From positions 4,898,001-4,962,000 of the forward strand of contig NZ_CP181045.1 in assembly GCF_047795645.1 (NCBI RefSeq): a DNA stretch of 64,000 bases, in the 5' to 3' direction. Positions 1-8,034 of the stretch are shown in pieces (the first letter of the stretch is position 1; each line of letters starts with the position of its first letter). A program made the translations under genes and the position numbers. Under the pieces are notes generated by a model. That model searched no databases, was not told the DNA's origin, and worked only from the letters and a program-made list of their open reading frames with translations. The stretch is from Salipaludibacillus sp047795645. GTDB lineage: Bacteria; Bacillota; Bacilli; Bacillales; Salisediminibacteriaceae.

Positions 1-854
1 AAGATGTGACATTTCTCGTTCGAGAAAAAAGAGCGAATCAATTAAAAAAGAATGGTTTGATTATTAAAAGTATCCATGGAGATGTGTCTTTGAGAGCAAC
101 AACTATTCAGGCGGGAGCCGGGGATGATTATCCTTTCGATATCGTATTCATAGCAACGAAGGCATATCATCTAAGTGATGCGATGGAAGCTTTGAACCCT
201 TTTGTGCGCGACTATACGATCGTCGTTCCTTTATTAAACGGGGTTGAGCATATTGAGGAATTATATTCTTATTTTTCCAAAGACCAGGTCATAGGTGGCC
301 TCTGTTTTATTGAGTCAACTTTAAATGAAGAAGGACATATTATTCAGACTAGTGAAAAGCATGAACTTGCCTTTGGGGAAATGTCTGGTAAGGTTACTGA
401 TCGCATCAAACAACTAGACGAGTTATTTTCGGGTACGAAAGCTACATTTAGATTAAGTGAGCATATTCAGCAGGATTTGTGGCATAAATACTTGTTTATC
501 ACAACAATATCAGGGATTACTTCTTTGATGCGTTCACCTATAGGGCCGATTCGAGATACGTTAGAAGGTAGAACATACATCCAACAGTTGTTCGAGGAAG
601 TCCGATTAACAATGGAAGAGGCAAGAGCTCCGATTGCTGAGGGAATCGTTGAAAAACAAATGATGATTGTTGAACAATTAGGAGCAAAAATGAAGTCTTC
701 CATGCTTCGAGATATAGAAAAAGACAATCAAATTGAAGCGGACCATCTACAAGGTTATTTGTTATTGTTAGCAGAAAGATCAGGAGTGGAAACGCCTTTG
801 TTAAAGCTGATTTATCAACATTTGAAGGTTTATGAAAAAAACCATCCTTTTTAG
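1..854 (+). CDS. panE: 2-dehydropantoate 2-reductase, 5'-truncated by window edge
   Basis: Ketopantoate reductase reduces 2-dehydropantoate to pantoate with NADPH in pantothenate and CoA synthesis, in the cytosol. The reading frame is open to the left edge, so the N-terminal GxGxxG nucleotide-binding motif lies outside the window. Visible family features are the NGVEH loop, GGLCFIES and the helical C-terminal domain with LWHKYLFI. A GTG at 6 is in frame, but the family start is well upstream, so this is a partial gene. It ends just before a strong hairpin shared with the convergent wall-protein gene. The identification rests on family resemblance of the C-terminal two thirds. Confidence 0.88.
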   Translation, partial: DVTFLVREKRANQLKKNGLIIKSIHGDVSLRATTIQAGAGDDYPFDIVFIATKAYHLSDAMEALNPFVRDYTIVVPLLNGVEHIEELYSYFSKDQVIGGLCFIESTLNEEGHIIQTSEKHELAFGEMSGKVTDRIKQLDELFSGTKATFRLSEHIQQDLWHKYLFITTISGITSLMRSPIGPIRDTLEGRTYIQQLFEEVRLTMEEARAPIAEGIVEKQMMIVEQLGAKMKSSMLRDIEKDNQIEADHLQGYLLLLAERSGVETPLLKLIYQHLKVYEKNHPF

Positions 855-884
855 GATAAAGATGGAACCTGTACGTCATAGAAG

Positions 885-919
885 AAACGAGGTAGCTCAT
901 AATTTGAGCTACCTCGTTT
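885..919. terminator. Bidirectional intrinsic terminator
   Basis: A perfect 15-bp inverted repeat (arms 885-899 and 905-919, 5-nt loop) sits between the convergent panE and 3D-domain genes. The arms begin and end in A and T runs, so it can act on both strands. Confidence 0.85.
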
Positions 920-925
920 CATAAT

Positions 926-1921
926 TTATGGAGTTTCAACAATCGTAACTTCAACATTTCGTCGACCGAATGAAAACGCCTCATCTTTCGTTGGTACATG
1001 TAAGTCGATACGGTTACCTTTAATTGCGCCACCAATGTCTCCTGCAACAGCGCGGCCATAACCTTCAACTTCTACAATTGACCCAAGTGGAATCACATTA
1101 GGATCGACGGCGACTACCTTTTTATTAGGATTACTTCTAAGATCAATCCCTGTGTAAGTAACACCTGAACATCCGTCACAATAAGCTGTGTAAGCAGTTG
1201 CTTCCAATGTCATCGAAGCTTCAGGTTCATTGTTAGATGAAGAGCTTTCTTCAGCTGATTCATTTTCACTTGAAGTCGATTCTGGTTGACTTGAATTATC
1301 AGCTTGATTGGATCCGTTTGAATTTGATTCATTTGACTGAGATGTCTCTTCTGTCTCAGGTGGTTGAATATCTGGGTTATACCTGCTTGTCATATCGTGT
1401 AATGCTGAATAAGTATAAGGCCCGGCAACACCTTCGTCATCTTCTACTTCTTCATCATTTTGGAAATTTATTAAAGCTTCCTCTGTTAAGTCCTCAAATT
1501 TTCCATCTAAACGATATTCATAGTAGCCAAGTTCAGCTAGATCTTCTTGAAGTGCTAAAACAAGATCGCTTTCGTCTCCTTTTTCGAGTCCAATAAGTGC
1601 ACTAGCAGTTTGGAGGCCGGCAAGACCGTCAACTAACAAGTCATATTTTTCCTGGAATTCCTTTACAGCTTCCTTTGTTGCTTCGTCATACTCATTGTTC
1701 CATTCATTTTCGTCTTCATCTTTTTCGAGGAAGTCACTTTCTCCCAAATGCTCTTTTAGTTCTATGATATGGTCATGAGCTTTTCCTTTATATAGAAGCT
1801 GATTTCCAAATTCTTTGTCGTTTGCCGCACCTACTTGTGTACCTGAGAAAAGAATAGCACTCACTGCAACGGCTGATACTCCGAATCGCTGAAGCGACCG
1901 GTTCGATTTAATTGTTTTCAT
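926..1921 (-). CDS. Secreted cell-wall protein: two peptidoglycan-binding domains plus 3D domain (YocH-like)
   Basis: Probable secreted muralytic or wall-remodelling enzyme of 331 residues. A signal peptide spans about 1-33 (basic start, hydrophobic core, GAA near the cleavage site). Two peptidoglycan_binding_1-like repeats follow at about 40-107 and 117-172, then a Ser/Glu/Asn-rich linker (about 185-235). The C-terminal 3D domain (about 238-331) carries AVDPNVIPLG, AGDIGGAIKGNRIDLHV and the conserved aspartates; it resembles B. subtilis YocH. YocH itself has LysM repeats, so the binding module differs here. The mature protein is strongly acidic, as is common in alkaliphiles. The start is supported by an AAGGAGG box. 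Exact bond specificity is not evident. Confidence 0.85.
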   Translation of the reverse strand: MKTIKSNRSLQRFGVSAVAVSAILFSGTQVGAANDKEFGNQLLYKGKAHDHIIELKEHLGESDFLEKDEDENEWNNEYDEATKEAVKEFQEKYDLLVDGLAGLQTASALIGLEKGDESDLVLALQEDLAELGYYEYRLDGKFEDLTEEALINFQNDEEVEDDEGVAGPYTYSALHDMTSRYNPDIQPPETEETSQSNESNSNGSNQADNSSQPESTSSENESAEESSSSNNEPEASMTLEATAYTAYCDGCSGVTYTGIDLRSNPNKKVVAVDPNVIPLGSIVEVEGYGRAVAGDIGGAIKGNRIDLHVPTKDEAFSFGRRNVEVTIVETP

Positions 1922-2269
1922 AATAATGAAAACCTCCTTCTTCTGGTTCCTAATGCAACGAGACCAATCGTATCAGCCTAATTAAGAAGGATCAATGCTT
2001 TTCCATGTTATTTAATGTTATGAAAAGAGATTGTCACTGTCTGTAATCTGCTTGTCATTTATTAGAGAATTCCCCATAGTTTATATGTACTGAATTCGTT
2101 TATTTTTCAACCGTTTATAGAGATGCTTCTTATGTTGTTGGAGGGTTTTCTTTTCGCTGACTTTTCAACATAAGGAGTGTATGATTGACATTAAAGTTGA
2201 TTGAGAGCGGTAACTATTGATATGATAAACGTTGTTATAGTTATATTATACGGAAAGCGGTGACCGTCT
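1922..2269. other. Divergent intergenic region between wall protein and helD
   Basis: This 348-bp region must hold promoters for both flanking genes. I see TGTAAT-N5-TGTCAT at 2042-2058, one base off a WalR-type direct repeat but on the plus strand, and a TGTTAT pair 10 bp apart at 2006-2021. Neither is convincing. No ORF with a good ribosome site was found. Confidence 0.4.
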
Positions 2270-4552
2270 TTGGACGCGAAAACCCATCAAGATTACCAAT
2301 TTGAAAAAAAGAGATTAGATGAAACGAAGTCACTAATACGAGCGGTTATTCTTGCTGCAGAATCAGATCGAAAGGACTTTCATGGAAATATTAAGCACGC
2401 GCTAGAAGAACTCGATCACCTAGATAGTAGTTTGAGTTGGGTGAATATACTGGCTAATGCGAATCTATTAGAGATGACGAAGAAGCATTTAGACCACTTG
2501 AAAAATGCGCAGGATAAGCCTTATTTTGCACGTATGGATTTTAATCCAGAGGAAACAAATGTAACAGAGAAGCTATATTTGGGAAAGACATCTCTCTTTC
2601 AACAAGAAAACCAAGAACCAGTCATCGTCGATTGGCGTTCTCCAATTGCCAACCTTTATTACGAAGGGAGACTCGGCAAGGTTACATATGAAGGGAACGA
2701 TGGAACGTATTCTGGAACTTTAAATCTAAAACGTCAATATATTTTGGATGACGGGGAATTAGACGAAATTCGAGATATTGATATGACTGCAAGAGACGAG
2801 ATGTTGCAAGAATCATTGACTACCAATGCCGATAGCCGATTAAAAGATATCGTATCAACGATTCAAGCCGAGCAAAATCAAATCATTCGTGCGCCTATGA
2901 ATAAACCGTTAATTGTTCAAGGTGTAGCAGGAAGTGGTAAAACTACGATTGCCTTGCACCGAATTGCTTATGTCATCTATACGTATTCTGAGAGCTTCGA
3001 TGCAGATCACATGATGATTTTAGCACCAAACAATCTCTTTTTGGATTATATCTCCGAAGTACTTCCAGAATTAGGCGTCGATGCTGTTAGACAAAAAACT
3101 TTTATCGATTATGTAGAAGATGCTGTCGGGAAGAAACTTAAATTTGTAGGAAAAGACGAGTTATTAACTACTTTAATGGATGATCAAAGCGAAGAATTAG
3201 TTGAAGAGAAATGTTGGATTGCAAAGTTCAAAGGTTCTATGGCATTTAAGCAAGTACTTGATGCATTTATTTCGGATAAGGAAGTGCAGATGATTCCTAA
3301 AGAAAATCTGATGCTCGAACGTTACAAAGTGTTCTCTGCAAAAAGAATTCATCAGCTGTTTTTTGAAGAATATACTTATTTGCCTCCTGCAAGAAGGATA
3401 GAGAAACTGAAAACAATTATTAAGAAACAAGGAAAAAGTAAAATAGAAGAGATTATTAAAAATGTTGAAGAAGTATATGATGATAAGATTGAAAAGGCGC
3501 TTTATGGCATAAGTGATAAAGAAATACGACGAGAAAAAGTCGTCGCACTTTCGGATAAAAAAGATGCTTATGTAGAGGAATTGAAAAAAGAATCTAAGTC
3601 ATTGATTCGTGATTATATAAAAAAGTTCCCGAAAATAGATTACATAAAAGAATATAGAGAGTTGATGACGAATCACAGAGATATTATGAGATTCAGTCAA
3701 CTTGAAGCTCAGCAATGTGAATGGCTTTCGAAAGATGCGGAATTATTGAAAAAAAGAAAGCTTTTTTCGATTGAAGATGCAGGAGCATTGCTTTATTTTG
3801 CCCATCGTTTTAATGGGATTCCAACAAACCTACAAATGAACAACGTGATTGTTGATGAAGCTCAAGATTACAGTGTTTTTGAATTTGAAGTAATGAAACG
3901 AGCGATGGGGACAGAAGTGTTTACGATACTTGGGGATTTATCTCAAGGGATTCATTCCTATAGAGGCGTTTCCGGTTGGGAAGATGTGATCGACGAAGTG
4001 TTTCCTAATGCTCAATTTAAACAATTGACACAAAGTTATCGAACAACGGTTGAAATTATGACTGAAGCGAATCATGTCCTAGATTATTTGCCTGAGAACC
4101 AAGCATATAAAGCGACACCTGTTGTTCGTCATGATAAATCTCCTGAGTTTCAGAAATTCCTATCAAAAAAAGAACTTGTCGTTGAAATTGAAAGAACGAT
4201 TTCTAAACTGAAGGGGAAACAATATCAATCTTTTTCTGTTATCGGTAAAAATGAGAATGAATGTAAAGAAATTGAAAAATTGATGTTGAAGGAGACAAAA
4301 TTGACCGTACAACGTTTAAGTGATTCTGATGAACAGTTTGATTCTGATCTTGTTATAGTTCCATCCTTTTTAGCTAAAGGTTTGGAGTTTGATGTTGTAT
4401 TCATTGCATTACTAGATGAAGAATATACATTTAGTGAAGTCGATGTGAAATTACTTTATGTGGCAATGACTCGTGCATTACATCGCTTGTTTCTGTTTTC
4501 AGAAAAACAACATCGACTCCTTGTAGAAGAAATAAATCGGATAGAAGGCTAG
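2270..4552 (+). CDS. helD: RNA polymerase recycling motor HelD (UvrD/Rep-like superfamily 1 ATPase)
   Basis: HelD uses ATP to release RNA polymerase from nucleic acid. The 760-residue protein matches the family length. The N-terminal coiled-coil arm (about 1-90) is followed by KPYFARMDF and the family motif VDWRSPIANLYYEG (about 120-133). Walker A is GVAGSGKTT at about 218-226, motif II is VIVDEAQD, motif IV-like LTQSYRTT is present, and the C-terminal motif VAMTRALHRL is near the end. The start is TTG at 2270, supported by GGTGA at 2259-2263; no alternative in-frame start has a better site. It is monocistronic as far as can be seen. Confidence 0.93.
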   Translation: MDAKTHQDYQFEKKRLDETKSLIRAVILAAESDRKDFHGNIKHALEELDHLDSSLSWVNILANANLLEMTKKHLDHLKNAQDKPYFARMDFNPEETNVTEKLYLGKTSLFQQENQEPVIVDWRSPIANLYYEGRLGKVTYEGNDGTYSGTLNLKRQYILDDGELDEIRDIDMTARDEMLQESLTTNADSRLKDIVSTIQAEQNQIIRAPMNKPLIVQGVAGSGKTTIALHRIAYVIYTYSESFDADHMMILAPNNLFLDYISEVLPELGVDAVRQKTFIDYVEDAVGKKLKFVGKDELLTTLMDDQSEELVEEKCWIAKFKGSMAFKQVLDAFISDKEVQMIPKENLMLERYKVFSAKRIHQLFFEEYTYLPPARRIEKLKTIIKKQGKSKIEEIIKNVEEVYDDKIEKALYGISDKEIRREKVVALSDKKDAYVEELKKESKSLIRDYIKKFPKIDYIKEYRELMTNHRDIMRFSQLEAQQCEWLSKDAELLKKRKLFSIEDAGALLYFAHRFNGIPTNLQMNNVIVDEAQDYSVFEFEVMKRAMGTEVFTILGDLSQGIHSYRGVSGWEDVIDEVFPNAQFKQLTQSYRTTVEIMTEANHVLDYLPENQAYKATPVVRHDKSPEFQKFLSKKELVVEIERTISKLKGKQYQSFSVIGKNENECKEIEKLMLKETKLTVQRLSDSDEQFDSDLVIVPSFLAKGLEFDVVFIALLDEEYTFSEVDVKLLYVAMTRALHRLFLFSEKQHRLLVEEINRIEG

Positions 4553-4653
4553 TTACTTATAATCTTCGCTAATTTTTAGTATTTTTACGAATGTTTGATT
4601 TGTACCGAATACCTAATATCATATGAAAAAAATTAAAAAGGAGATCACCCTTC

Positions 4654-5424
4654 ATGATTCAGAGAAAATCAGAACGAGAAATTGAGCTAATGAAAGAAGC
4701 TGGAAAACTGGTCGCGAGTATTCACCGTAAATTAGCAACGATGGTGAAACCAGGAGTAACGACAAAAGAATTGGATGGATTTGTAGAAAAAACTCTTCAA
4801 AAACATGGAGCAAAGCCAGCACAAAAAGGATATCACGGATACGCATTTGCGACTTGTGCATCAATTAATGATGAAATTTGTCATGGATTCCCTCGTAGTG
4901 AACCATTGAAAGAAGGTGACCTTGTGACGATGGACTTTGTTGTTGATCTTAATGGAGGGTTAGCGGATTCAGCCTGGACGTATACAGTTGGGAATGTATC
5001 TGATGAAATTAAACAACTTAACCGAGTGACGGAAGAATCGTTATATAAAGGGATTGAACAAGCGGTAGCAGGAAACCGAGTGGGAGATATTGGTGCGGCT
5101 ATTCAATCGTTTGTTAAGCCTTATGGTTATGGGATTGTTCGTGATTTTGCTGGACACGGGATTGGACCAACGATTCATGAAGAACCGAATATTCCTCATT
5201 TCGGCAGAGCTGGTAAAGGCCAGCGTCTGAAGGAAGGAATGGTAATTACGATTGAACCAATGATTAATATTGGCGATTGGCAATCAAAGATGGATGATAA
5301 TGGATGGACTGCGAGAACACGAGATGGAAGTATTTCAACGCAATATGAACATACATTGGTGATTACAAATGGCAAACCAATTATTACGACAGAACAAAAT
5401 CAAGAAGGTCTTTGGGATCTATAA
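4654..5424 (+). CDS. map: Methionine aminopeptidase, type I
   Basis: Removes the initiator methionine from nascent proteins using two divalent metal ions. The 256-residue pita-bread fold has all five metal ligands: the Asp in TMDFVVD, the Asp in ADSAW, His in AGHGIG, Glu in IEPM and Glu in YEHT. CASINDEICHG is the substrate-side His motif. It stands alone rather than next to secY/infA, so it is probably a second, stand-alone MetAP comparable to B. subtilis MapB (YflG), not the ribosomal-operon copy. AAGGAG precedes the ATG. A terminator follows. Confidence 0.92.
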   Translation: MIQRKSEREIELMKEAGKLVASIHRKLATMVKPGVTTKELDGFVEKTLQKHGAKPAQKGYHGYAFATCASINDEICHGFPRSEPLKEGDLVTMDFVVDLNGGLADSAWTYTVGNVSDEIKQLNRVTEESLYKGIEQAVAGNRVGDIGAAIQSFVKPYGYGIVRDFAGHGIGPTIHEEPNIPHFGRAGKGQRLKEGMVITIEPMINIGDWQSKMDDNGWTARTRDGSISTQYEHTLVITNGKPIITTEQNQEGLWDL

Positions 5425-5456
5425 ACAATAATAATGAGGATATCAATACAGTAATC

Positions 5457-5490
5457 AAGACTTTCCACTTTAAGGAAGGTCTTTTTTATT
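5457..5490 (+). terminator. Intrinsic terminator after map
   Basis: Ten-bp stem (5457-5466 with 5474-5483, one G-U pair) followed by a T run to 5490. Confidence 0.75.
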
Positions 5491-5625
5491 GTTGCATCCA
5501 GGAGGTTTAAAAGGGACGCTACAAACAAATATAAAAATATTTTAATGAAGTTTTCTAGTCTTAGGCAAGCACCATGATTGTAGACAATCATAGGCTATAT
5601 AAAGAAACAGAAAGGAGAGAAAAAC

Positions 5626-6105
5626 GTGAATGATGATCGAATTATAAACTGGCTATTTCCTGCTCAACCAGGGGTAACGCAAGATTATCAAGGAATTGGT
5701 TCTTTTCTTGGTTTTGGACCTGGAACTGGACCGGGAAGTCCTCCACCAGGGCCTCCTGGTCAACCTCCTAGGCCACCTGGATTCCCTACTGGCACCGGTG
5801 GTTATTCTCCTCCTGGTGGGCCACCAGGGCAACAAGGGCCTCCACCAGGACCTCCACCAGGGCGACCGCCTGCTCAGGCAACACAGCTTGGTGGAATTGG
5901 GACATTTGCTGTAGATCCAGGAGCATTTCATGGTTGTTTATATCGCTATACGTATGTTGTTTTAGAAAATCGACGGAGATTCTGGTTTTGGCCTACATTT
6001 ATTGGAAGAACTTCTGTTGCAGGGTATAGGTGGAGACCTAGGCAATACAGATGGGTCTATATGGGAATTGATACAAATCAAATTCGCTCTTTCCAATGCT
6101 ATTAA
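5626..6105 (+). CDS. Collagen-like Pro/Gly-rich protein with aromatic C-terminal domain
   Basis: 159-residue protein of unknown function. Residues about 28-88 are an almost pure Pro/Gly/Gln tract with PGPP, PPGPPG and PGGPPG runs. The C-terminal part (about 95-159) is rich in Tyr, Trp, Phe and Arg, with a Cys near each end (HGCLYRYTY and SFQCY). No signal peptide or membrane helix is visible. Similar tract-plus-aromatic-domain layouts occur in spore coat or exosporium proteins of Bacillales, so a spore-surface role is possible; that is inference only. Start GTG at 5626 follows AAAGGAGAG. A terminator follows. Confidence 0.75.
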   Translation: MNDDRIINWLFPAQPGVTQDYQGIGSFLGFGPGTGPGSPPPGPPGQPPRPPGFPTGTGGYSPPGGPPGQQGPPPGPPPGRPPAQATQLGGIGTFAVDPGAFHGCLYRYTYVVLENRRRFWFWPTFIGRTSVAGYRWRPRQYRWVYMGIDTNQIRSFQCY

Positions 6106-6120
6106 CAAAAATACTTTTTC

Positions 6121-6160
6121 AGCTGTGTTTAAATAAATTTTAAACCAGCTTTTTTTTATT
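6121..6160 (+). terminator. Intrinsic terminator after the Pro/Gly-rich gene
   Basis: Imperfect stem (AGCTG-GTTTAAA against TTTAAACCAGCT, one bulge), then a run of eight T. Confidence 0.65.
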
Positions 6161-6199
6161 GATAGGAATCTGCTGATTTTTAAGTTGTGGAGGAAGGAA

Positions 6200-6310
6200 G
6201 TGAACACGGATCGTGCTGCGAATATTGTTGAATCATGTTATGTGTCGGAAGGGTTGATTTATATGTACGAATTGGATGTTTATATGTACCAATGTAACGT
6301 TAATCTGTAG
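6200..6310 (+). CDS. Possible 36-aa ORF with strong ribosome site
   Basis: GTG at 6200 follows GGAGG (6189-6193) by six bases and opens a 36-codon frame (MNTDRAANIVESCYVSEG...) ending at TAG 6308-6310. It lies in a 370-bp gap between a terminator and a GNAT gene. I do not recognise the peptide. It could be a chance ORF; the gap otherwise shows only a TATAAT at 6422-6427 before the next gene. Confidence 0.3.
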   Translation: MNTDRAANIVESCYVSEGLIYMYELDVYMYQCNVNL

Positions 6311-6475
6311 GAATTAAAAAAACTACATATTTTTGTCCTTTAATTGTGTTGACGACAGGGTCTTCTTTATGAAATTGGTTTAATTAACTAAATAATGGAT
6401 GAATGAAAGATAGGAAAAATGTATAATAGAAAGTAAGATAAAGTAGAAGATACAGTTCAACTTAGGGGGATTTCC

Positions 6476-6934
6476 ATGTTGCAGTGGAATTGGATGACAA
6501 ACGAAGCAGCACTTGAAATCGTAGAATGGGAATACGATGATGAATATTCATTCTACGATATTCAGAACGAAGTAGACGATTTAGATGAATTTTTGAATCC
6601 ATTCAAGTGGAATCATTATGCAGCAATTTATGAAGATGATGAATTAGTTGGTTATTTCAGATTCAATCCACTGAATTTACATGATGTAGAAATTGCCTTA
6701 GGATTGCGCCCAGATTTAACTGGTTTAGGCAAAGGATATGCATTTACAAAATATGCAATTGAAACTGCGCTAAAATGGTATGAACCAAAAAAGTTACTTG
6801 TCAATGTAGCAGAATTTAATCAACGCGCAATTCATGTTTTTCAAAAACATAAGTTTGATAAAGTAAGTTATTTTCAGCGGAACACAAATGGCCGCGATTA
6901 TCGATTTGTTAAATTGGAAAGAGACTTCTTATGA
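6476..6934 (+). CDS. GNAT-family N-acetyltransferase
   Basis: A 152-residue single-domain acetyltransferase. The acetyl-CoA-binding region is represented by ALGLRPDLTGLGKGYAF (about 80-96), a degenerate version of the usual R/QxxGxG/A loop, followed by the typical VNVAEFNQRAIHVFQKHKF segment. The N-terminal third is acidic. The substrate cannot be told. AGGGGG precedes the ATG, and TATAAT at 6422-6427 is a plausible -10. A second GNAT gene begins 44 bp downstream on the same strand, so they may be co-transcribed. Confidence 0.85.
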   Translation: MLQWNWMTNEAALEIVEWEYDDEYSFYDIQNEVDDLDEFLNPFKWNHYAAIYEDDELVGYFRFNPLNLHDVEIALGLRPDLTGLGKGYAFTKYAIETALKWYEPKKLLVNVAEFNQRAIHVFQKHKFDKVSYFQRNTNGRDYRFVKLERDFL

Positions 6935-6978
6935 TACCACTTCCAGAACGTTCATAAACTAGTAGAGGAGGAATATCT

Positions 6979-7848
6979 ATGGAATTTGTACGTTACAATT
7001 CGGCCTTGACGGTGCTTGACTTAGCGGGAGAATTTCTTGCTAAACAAGAAGCAATTCATAATCTTCCTCTTGGAATACTTAGACAATTAGCAAAGCTTGA
7101 AAAAACCTCTGGGTCAATACCAAACGATATGTTGATGGCATTAGGAATAGATGAGGAGAATTTTGTGAAAGTTGTGCTTGTTAGAACACCGCCACGGAAT
7201 CTGATTATTTGTGGACAACTTTCCGTTTTAAAAAAAGCAGCACAGTGGATATATAGTATTGGCATCGACATTCCAGGAGTTGTCGGGTGTACGGATACGT
7301 CTAAGACATTTGCAAATGAGTGGTCGAATCTTACTGGGCACCGTGCTGTAGCATGTATGAAGCAAAATATTTACCAATTGAAAAATCTTCAAGAGTATCC
7401 TAGGAAACCTGGTCGGCTCAGTTATGCAACAGAGGATGATATTGCGTTGGTTATGTCTTGGACCGAAGAATTTGAAGAAGAAGCGTTAGGACTAACCGAA
7501 CACCCGAACTTGGAAGAAACAGTTCGAAAAGAGATTAGTAACAACCAAGTATTTTTTTGGCGGAACGATCAATGTACGCCTGTCTCGATGGCAAAACGAG
7601 CAAGGGAATTGCCAAATGGTATTGTCGTTAACTTTGTCTATACTCCTGAAGAGTACCAACGAATGGGTTATGCAACAACATGTGTCGGTGCATTAAGTGA
7701 ACGGCTTTTAAACGAAGGGTTTAAATTTTGTAGTTTGAATACCGATGCGGAAAACCCTACTTCAAATTCTATTTATATGAAAATTGGCTATGAACCGATT
7801 GGCGATGCTGTTGAATATCGTTTTGAGGAGATTTCGAATTCACCTTAA
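6979..7848 (+). CDS. GNAT-family N-acetyltransferase with N-terminal extension
   Basis: 289 residues. The C-terminal half (about 145-285) is a GNAT domain with VYTPEEYQRMGYATTCVGALSE, which holds the acetyl-CoA loop, and NPTSNSIYMKIGYEPIGD. The N-terminal 130 residues form a second, weaker acetyltransferase-like or substrate-binding lobe. This two-lobed layout is common in Bacillus GNAT proteins; the substrate is unknown. AGGAGGA precedes the ATG. The stop codon sits in the loop of its own terminator. Confidence 0.85.
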   Translation: MEFVRYNSALTVLDLAGEFLAKQEAIHNLPLGILRQLAKLEKTSGSIPNDMLMALGIDEENFVKVVLVRTPPRNLIICGQLSVLKKAAQWIYSIGIDIPGVVGCTDTSKTFANEWSNLTGHRAVACMKQNIYQLKNLQEYPRKPGRLSYATEDDIALVMSWTEEFEEEALGLTEHPNLEETVRKEISNNQVFFWRNDQCTPVSMAKRARELPNGIVVNFVYTPEEYQRMGYATTCVGALSERLLNEGFKFCSLNTDAENPTSNSIYMKIGYEPIGDAVEYRFEEISNSP

Positions 7849-7864
7849 GGGTGAATTTTTTTGT
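7837..7864 (+). terminator. Terminator hairpin enclosing the stop codon
   Basis: Eight-bp stem AATTCACC/GGTGAATT (7837-7844 and 7850-7857) with the TAA stop of the GNAT gene in the loop, followed by T residues. Confidence 0.7.
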
Positions 7865-8034
7865 ACAGAAAAAGAGGTTACAAAAAGCAGAAAAAATAGT
7901 ATAATAAGACTGAATATTTAGAATCATATCAGATCATTTTCACAATGGATAACTTATTTAATATAAGTATCTTGATGGATAGAAAAGCTCTAGGAAATAA
8001 AAAATAAAGTAAATCTACTAGAGGAGTGTCGTTG

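Noticed and set aside
2006..2058. WalR binding site for the 3D-domain gene
   Set aside because: One candidate has a mismatch and lies on the opposite strand; the other has a 10-bp instead of 11-bp period. Too weak to list as a site.
5653..5931. Arg/Trp-rich minus-strand ORF
   Set aside because: It is the antisense image of the Pro/Gly-rich tract; no ribosome site and no sensible domain.
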